In this document: in pieces, positions 43,746 through 46,766 of the stretch
How positions within the stretch are numbered: position 1 is the first letter of the stretch
Layout: each line of letters begins with the position of its first letter
Assembly (NCBI GenBank): GCA_910587155.1
Contig: CAJULA010000001.1
Span: 1 to 46,766 of the forward strand
DNA length: 46,766 nt
Origin: an uncultured Lachnospiraceae bacterium
GTDB taxonomy: Bacteria; Bacillota; Clostridia; Lachnospirales; Lachnospiraceae
Direction: 5' to 3'
The notes under the pieces: model-generated
Told to the model about the DNA's origin: nothing
The model's database searches: none
The model's input: the letters and a program-made list of their open reading frames with translations, nothing else
Position numbers and translations under genes: made by a program

Positions 43746-44363
43746 ATGCATGATAAGCTGACGGAGTGGGCGATCCGAATACAGAGTATTGCCCAGGCAG
43801 GACTTGCCTATGGAGAGAATGAATATGACAGGGAGAGATATCGTGAACTGCGCCTGATTGCGGCTGAGATGATCGCCAGAAAAACAGACAGTTCCCTTGA
43901 TACCGTACAGAAACTATTTTGTAATGAAGAAGGCTATCCGACACCGAAAGTCGATACACGCGCGGCGGTGTTCCAGGATGGGAAGATCTTACTGGTTCAT
44001 GAAAATAACGGTACCTGGTCTTTGCCGGGCGGGTGGTGTGAGGTAGATCAGTCTGTGGCTTCCAATGCGGTGAAGGAGACAAAAGAAGAGGCAGGGATTA
44101 ATGTTTATGCGGAAAAGATTATTGCCGTTCAGGACTGGCGTAAGCACAATACCTGCAATCTTCCGTACGGGGTCGTTAAAATATTTGTTTTGTGCAAGGC
44201 AGTGGGTGGTGAATTTTCAGAGAATACGGAGACAATCGGTGTGCAGTATTTTGGAAGAGATGAACTGCCGGATCATCTTGCGGATGAAAAAACCACTGCC
44301 GAACAGATTTTGCTGTGCTTTGATGCCAATGATGCGGATCATTGGAAAACACAATTTGACTGA
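43746..44363 (+). CDS. Nudix hydrolase with NUDIX-N domain
   Basis: 205 aa. Residues 1-60 (LTEWAIRIQSIAQAGLAYG, YDRERYRELRLIAAEMIA) match the N-terminal domain found in YjhB-type ADP-ribose pyrophosphatases. The Nudix box lies near residues 95-120: PGGWCEVDQS...AVKETKEEAG, in which Lys stands for the first Arg of the REUXEE core. It probably hydrolyses a nucleoside diphosphate linked to another group. GGAGGATGA precedes the start, and a terminator follows. Confidence 0.87.
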   Translation: MHDKLTEWAIRIQSIAQAGLAYGENEYDRERYRELRLIAAEMIARKTDSSLDTVQKLFCNEEGYPTPKVDTRAAVFQDGKILLVHENNGTWSLPGGWCEVDQSVASNAVKETKEEAGINVYAEKIIAVQDWRKHNTCNLPYGVVKIFVLCKAVGGEFSENTETIGVQYFGRDELPDHLADEKTTAEQILLCFDANDADHWKTQFD

Positions 44364-44392
44364 ATACTACAGCGATTGTGAGCGACGCAGGG

Positions 44393-44425
44393 GAGCGGTG
44401 GTTTTTTGAGACTGCCGCTCTTTTT
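44393..44425 (+). terminator. Intrinsic terminator after the Nudix gene
   Basis: GAGCGG (44393-44398) pairs with CCGCTC (44415-44420), extended by weaker pairs, and is followed by TTTTT. Confidence 0.75.
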
Positions 44426-44531
44426 ATGAGTAAAAACATGTTAAAAACAGAGCCTTTGTCAAAGTGGGCGATCGTGCTGATGCATGGTCGTGGGGCTGTC
44501 CGACAAAAAAACGCTAAAAAAATGCAAAAAT

Positions 44532-44566
44532 AACACTGTGGTGTTCATGGGTGCCCATGATAAAAT
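44532..44566 (+). promoter_or_regulatory. Paired palindromes and possible -10 upstream of the chemotaxis gene
   Basis: Two back-to-back inverted repeats, AACAC-TGTG-GTGTT (44532-44545) and CATGGG-TG-CCCATG (44546-44559), are followed by TAAAAT (44561-44566). Operator-like; no confident -35 or sigma-28 pattern was found. Confidence 0.3.
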
Positions 44567-44658
44567 GATCGTATCAAGATAGCTTCATATGGCGGGGCCG
44601 GTGCCATTTGTTGTCAGGTATGTGAAGCGTTCAGTCTGTCAGGGAGGATACAGAAGAT

Positions 44659-46362
44659 ATGAAGACAAAGAAACTCAGTATTGCAGCGCAGCTTTTTCTC
44701 TTTGTTTTAGGATCGGCTATTATTGTTGCGATGATTGTGGGGAGTGTTGCCTACATAAATATGGGGAGTTTTCTGCAGAAGAAGTGCAAAGATGATGTTA
44801 TGGAAATTGCTTCGATTGCCGCGGAGAATGTAGACGGAGAAATCTTTGAGAAAGCTATGGAAGGCGATGGGGAGGCTCTTGCGACGGTCAAGGACAGTCT
44901 GAGTTTTTTTCTGGTCGGAAATTCTGTTACTTATGTTTACACACTTATGCCTGGGGACGCGGAATTTTTTCAGTTTGTGGTGGATACGGATCCGGATGAT
45001 CCGGGAGAATATGCGGAGAATTATGAGGCACAGGATGCCATGTTTCAGGCGATGCAGGGTGGCCCATCCGTGACGCAGGAGCCTTTTACCGACGAATGGG
45101 GAACCTTTTACAGCGGATATGCGCCGATTTTTCAGGATGGCCGGGTACTTGGGATTGTGGCAGTAGATTATGAGGCATCTTCCATACAGGCATCTTTGGA
45201 CAGTCTGATCCGCAATATTTTGTTTGCGGTGGGGGCGGCAGTACTTTTTGCCATTGCGGCAGCTTTGCTCATTGCGATCAGGATGCGGTGTAACTTTATC
45301 AAGGTAAACAATAAAATTCTTGAAGTGGCGTCCGATGACGGGGATCTCACGAAGGTGCTGGATCTCACGTCAGGAGATGAGCTTGAAGTGATAGGAAACA
45401 GCCTGAACAGGCTTCTGGAAAAGACCGGAAATACGGTCAGGGAAATCAAGGGGGCATCGGGCAGCATTGAAACGAAGATGGGGAATATTAATACGCATGT
45501 GACGGATTCGGCGGCGCAGGTCAGCGCTATTAACAATACCATTCATTCCATGGCGGCATCTTCCGAGCAGATGGCGGCATCTGCCGATATGGCGGGAAAT
45601 CAGGTTGACGCTGTGTGCCAAAATATACAGAGCATTGTAGAGGCTGCTGCGGGAAACACGGTCAGCTTACAGGAAATTAATACGGTTTCGCTGCAGCTGC
45701 ATGACACGGCGCAGGCATCCTTTATCGAAATCGGGAAGAAGGTGGAAAAGATGTCATATTCCCTGCAGGAAGAAAAGAAGCGGGGAGAGGCGGTCCTTCG
45801 GATCAAGGAACTTTCGGAAACGATTCTTGGGATATCAGGGCAGACGAATCTGCTTGCTTTGAATGCCTCTATCGAGGCGGCGAGAGCCGGGGAAGCGGGG
45901 AGAGGGTTTGCCGTAGTGGCGGGAGAAATCGGTGTATTGGCGGGTAATACAAATGAGGCCGCCAATGAAATCCAAAAAATGAGTAAGGAAGTGGTGGAAG
46001 CCATTCGCGGGCTGGATGCACTGGCTGAACGGATGCTTCATTTTCTTGTGAATGATATTTCAGCAGATTATCAGGAGTTTGGAGATATTTCGCGCAATTT
46101 TACGGAAAAGTCAGATGTGATCCGGGAATCTATGGAGCGGCTTGTCAAAAATACGGAAGAATATGCCGGCATATTGGAAAAAGCCCGCAGTTCCATGGAA
46201 GCCGTAGGAGCGGCATCCATGGAAAGCAGCGCGGAGATTGTCCATCTTTCCGGGCGTCTGGCGGCTATTGATGAAGAGATGAAAAATATGGAAACGGATG
46301 TCATGGAAACTTTTTCCGCGATTTCGGTTATGAGCCGTGAACTGAGCAGTTATCGGGTATAA
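44659..46362 (+). CDS. Methyl-accepting chemotaxis protein
   Basis: 567 aa, GGGAGGA before the ATG. Membrane segment 1 is near residues 12-33, then an extracytoplasmic sensor of about 150 residues (YVYTLMPGDAEFFQF, WGTFYSGYAPIFQDG, a Cache-like pattern), membrane segment 2 near 188-212 and a HAMP-like linker. The cytoplasmic signalling coiled coil carries the highly conserved tip GQTNLLALNASIEAARAGEA near 394. It implies a chemotactic, probably motile, cell. The ligand is unknown. Confidence 0.92.
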   Translation: MKTKKLSIAAQLFLFVLGSAIIVAMIVGSVAYINMGSFLQKKCKDDVMEIASIAAENVDGEIFEKAMEGDGEALATVKDSLSFFLVGNSVTYVYTLMPGDAEFFQFVVDTDPDDPGEYAENYEAQDAMFQAMQGGPSVTQEPFTDEWGTFYSGYAPIFQDGRVLGIVAVDYEASSIQASLDSLIRNILFAVGAAVLFAIAAALLIAIRMRCNFIKVNNKILEVASDDGDLTKVLDLTSGDELEVIGNSLNRLLEKTGNTVREIKGASGSIETKMGNINTHVTDSAAQVSAINNTIHSMAASSEQMAASADMAGNQVDAVCQNIQSIVEAAAGNTVSLQEINTVSLQLHDTAQASFIEIGKKVEKMSYSLQEEKKRGEAVLRIKELSETILGISGQTNLLALNASIEAARAGEAGRGFAVVAGEIGVLAGNTNEAANEIQKMSKEVVEAIRGLDALAERMLHFLVNDISADYQEFGDISRNFTEKSDVIRESMERLVKNTEEYAGILEKARSSMEAVGAASMESSAEIVHLSGRLAAIDEEMKNMETDVMETFSAISVMSRELSSYRV

Positions 46363-46383
46363 AAGTGTATTGAAAGAAGAAGT

Positions 46384-46417
46384 AGGAGCCTGGAAATCTG
46401 ATTGATCCTGGCTCCTT
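46384..46417 (+). terminator. Hairpin after the chemotaxis gene
   Basis: AGGAGCC (46384-46390) pairs with GGCTCCT (46410-46416), 22 bases after the stop. The T-run is short (TTATT), so termination strength is uncertain. Confidence 0.55.
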
Positions 46418-46495
46418 ATTCTCCGGATAACTCTTTTATGCATTCTCACACAGCCTATTTGTAACAATAGCATCTTCCTCAGAGCCTCCGGCGGA

Positions 46496-46574
46496 TGCGC
46501 ATGGATTTGCAAAGGAAAATGCTGCTTCGCAGCGCAAATCCGGCACGGGAAATGCTTTCATCAGCGTTTCCCTA
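46496..46574 (+). repeat. Dispersed hairpin repeat, copy B
   Basis: Same unit and orientation as 41198-41277. The stem bases GCTGC/GCAGC are kept and only the loop differs (TTC against TTT), as expected for a structure under selection or a recently copied element. It ends at the stop codon of the minus-strand gene. Confidence 0.75.
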
Positions 46575-46766
46575 AACACTTGTACATAAAACGCTTTCAG
46601 CTTTCGCAAATTCGTTTTCCGTATAGCCACAAGACATAATCTGTTCCTTTGTAAAACCGGCATTAAGCATCCTTGCAATAGCGTTAAGCCGCTCTTTCCC
46701 CATGCCTTTTTCCATGCCTTTTTCCATGCCTTTTTCCATGCCTTTTTCCATGCCTTTTTCCATGCC
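46572..46766 (-). CDS. C-terminal end of a probable Rpn/YhgA-type nuclease-transposase family protein
   Basis: At least 64 codons; the rest lies beyond the right edge. The visible part starts with repeated Gly-Met-Glu-Lys units and ends with ERLNAIARMLNAGFTKEQIMSCGYTENEF. PD-(D/E)XK family transposase-like proteins (recombination-promoting Rpn group) often end in such charged tandem repeats followed by a short helical tail. The catalytic domain is not visible, so the family is a guess from the tail. Confidence 0.45.
   Translation of the reverse strand, partial: GMEKGMEKGMEKGMEKGMEKGMGKERLNAIARMLNAGFTKEQIMSCGYTENEFAKAESVLCTSV
46701..46766 (-). repeat. 12-base tandem repeat in coding sequence
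   Basis: CATGCCTTTTTC is repeated five times exactly (46701-46760) and continues past the window. On the minus strand each unit encodes four residues, so copy-number changes keep the frame. Confidence 0.95.

Noticed and set aside
46436..46678. Minus-strand frame of 80 aa overlapping the right-edge gene
   Set aside because: It lies in another frame over the hairpin repeat and has no start signal; the frame ending at 46572 with the four-residue repeats is the coding one.
1..46766. CRISPR array
   Set aside because: No series of regularly spaced direct repeats was seen; the only tandem array is the 12-base coding repeat at the right edge.

Overview
The window looks like a chromosomal piece of a Firmicute, most likely a gut-type Lachnospiraceae or related Clostridia. 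The reasons are strong GGAGG-type ribosome binding sites, ATG/GTG/TTG starts, moderate to low GC with AT-rich acquired blocks, a tRNA-Val/tRNA-Met pair, and protein families typical of that group. This is inferred from sequence character, not from a database match.

Left edge (1-2545): a partial tRNA-Val, a tRNA-Met with a terminator, then about 600 bases without genes that hold several palindromes. These include a pair of 26-base inverted repeats flanking possible promoter elements. Next is a TnpB-family protein (749-2068) whose three RuvC catalytic positions appear to read Ala, Ala and Lys. No tnpA and no clear transposon ends are visible. About 480 structured non-coding bases follow it. It resembles the exapted nuclease-dead TnpB repressors (TldR) and is the leading candidate here for an undescribed RNA-guided regulator.

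Centre (2546-41191): about 36 genes, all on the plus strand, often overlapping by 4 bases or separated by a few tens of bases. They form a very large surface-glycan or glycoprotein-glycosylation operon. Content: many glycosyltransferases (GT2, GT4, GT-B CDP-glycerol-transferase-like, RgpF-like); nucleotide-sugar enzymes (a membrane CapD/PglF-type 4,6-dehydratase, a WbpB/WbpD/WbpE-like set for a 2,3-diamino-uronic acid, a perosamine-synthase-like aminotransferase); methyltransferases, acetyltransferases, a WbqC-family protein, a deacetylase-like protein and two HAD-type multidomain proteins. A three-gene set (class IV aminotransferase, HpcH/HpaI aldolase, PLP decarboxylase at 6236-9270) could make an unusual amino acid or amine substituent. 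Composition is mosaic: about 3.9-14.9 kb is strikingly AT-rich, 14.9-21.4 kb is intermediate, and most of the rest is more GC-rich. The first break falls inside a gene. Two genes are frame-disrupted at homopolymers: an acetyltransferase at a G8 tract and a glycosyltransferase at an A4 tract. Eleven proteins, mostly at 25-41 kb, carry the same Rossmann-like module, at either end of different catalytic domains or alone.

Right edge (41192-46766): a dispersed hairpin repeat, a ribulose-phosphate-3-epimerase-like protein, an HNH endonuclease, a broken protein-kinase/TPR-like gene, a Nudix hydrolase, a methyl-accepting chemotaxis protein, a second copy of the hairpin repeat, and the 3' end of a minus-strand gene whose coding region contains a 12-base tandem repeat (possibly Rpn/YhgA-like).

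A working picture: genes at 2.5-41 kb build and decorate a variable glycan, perhaps on flagellin or another surface protein. The dead TnpB at the upstream border may regulate a target outside or inside the island. No flagellin, flippase, ligase or polymerase gene is visible in the window, so the carrier of the glycan is unknown.
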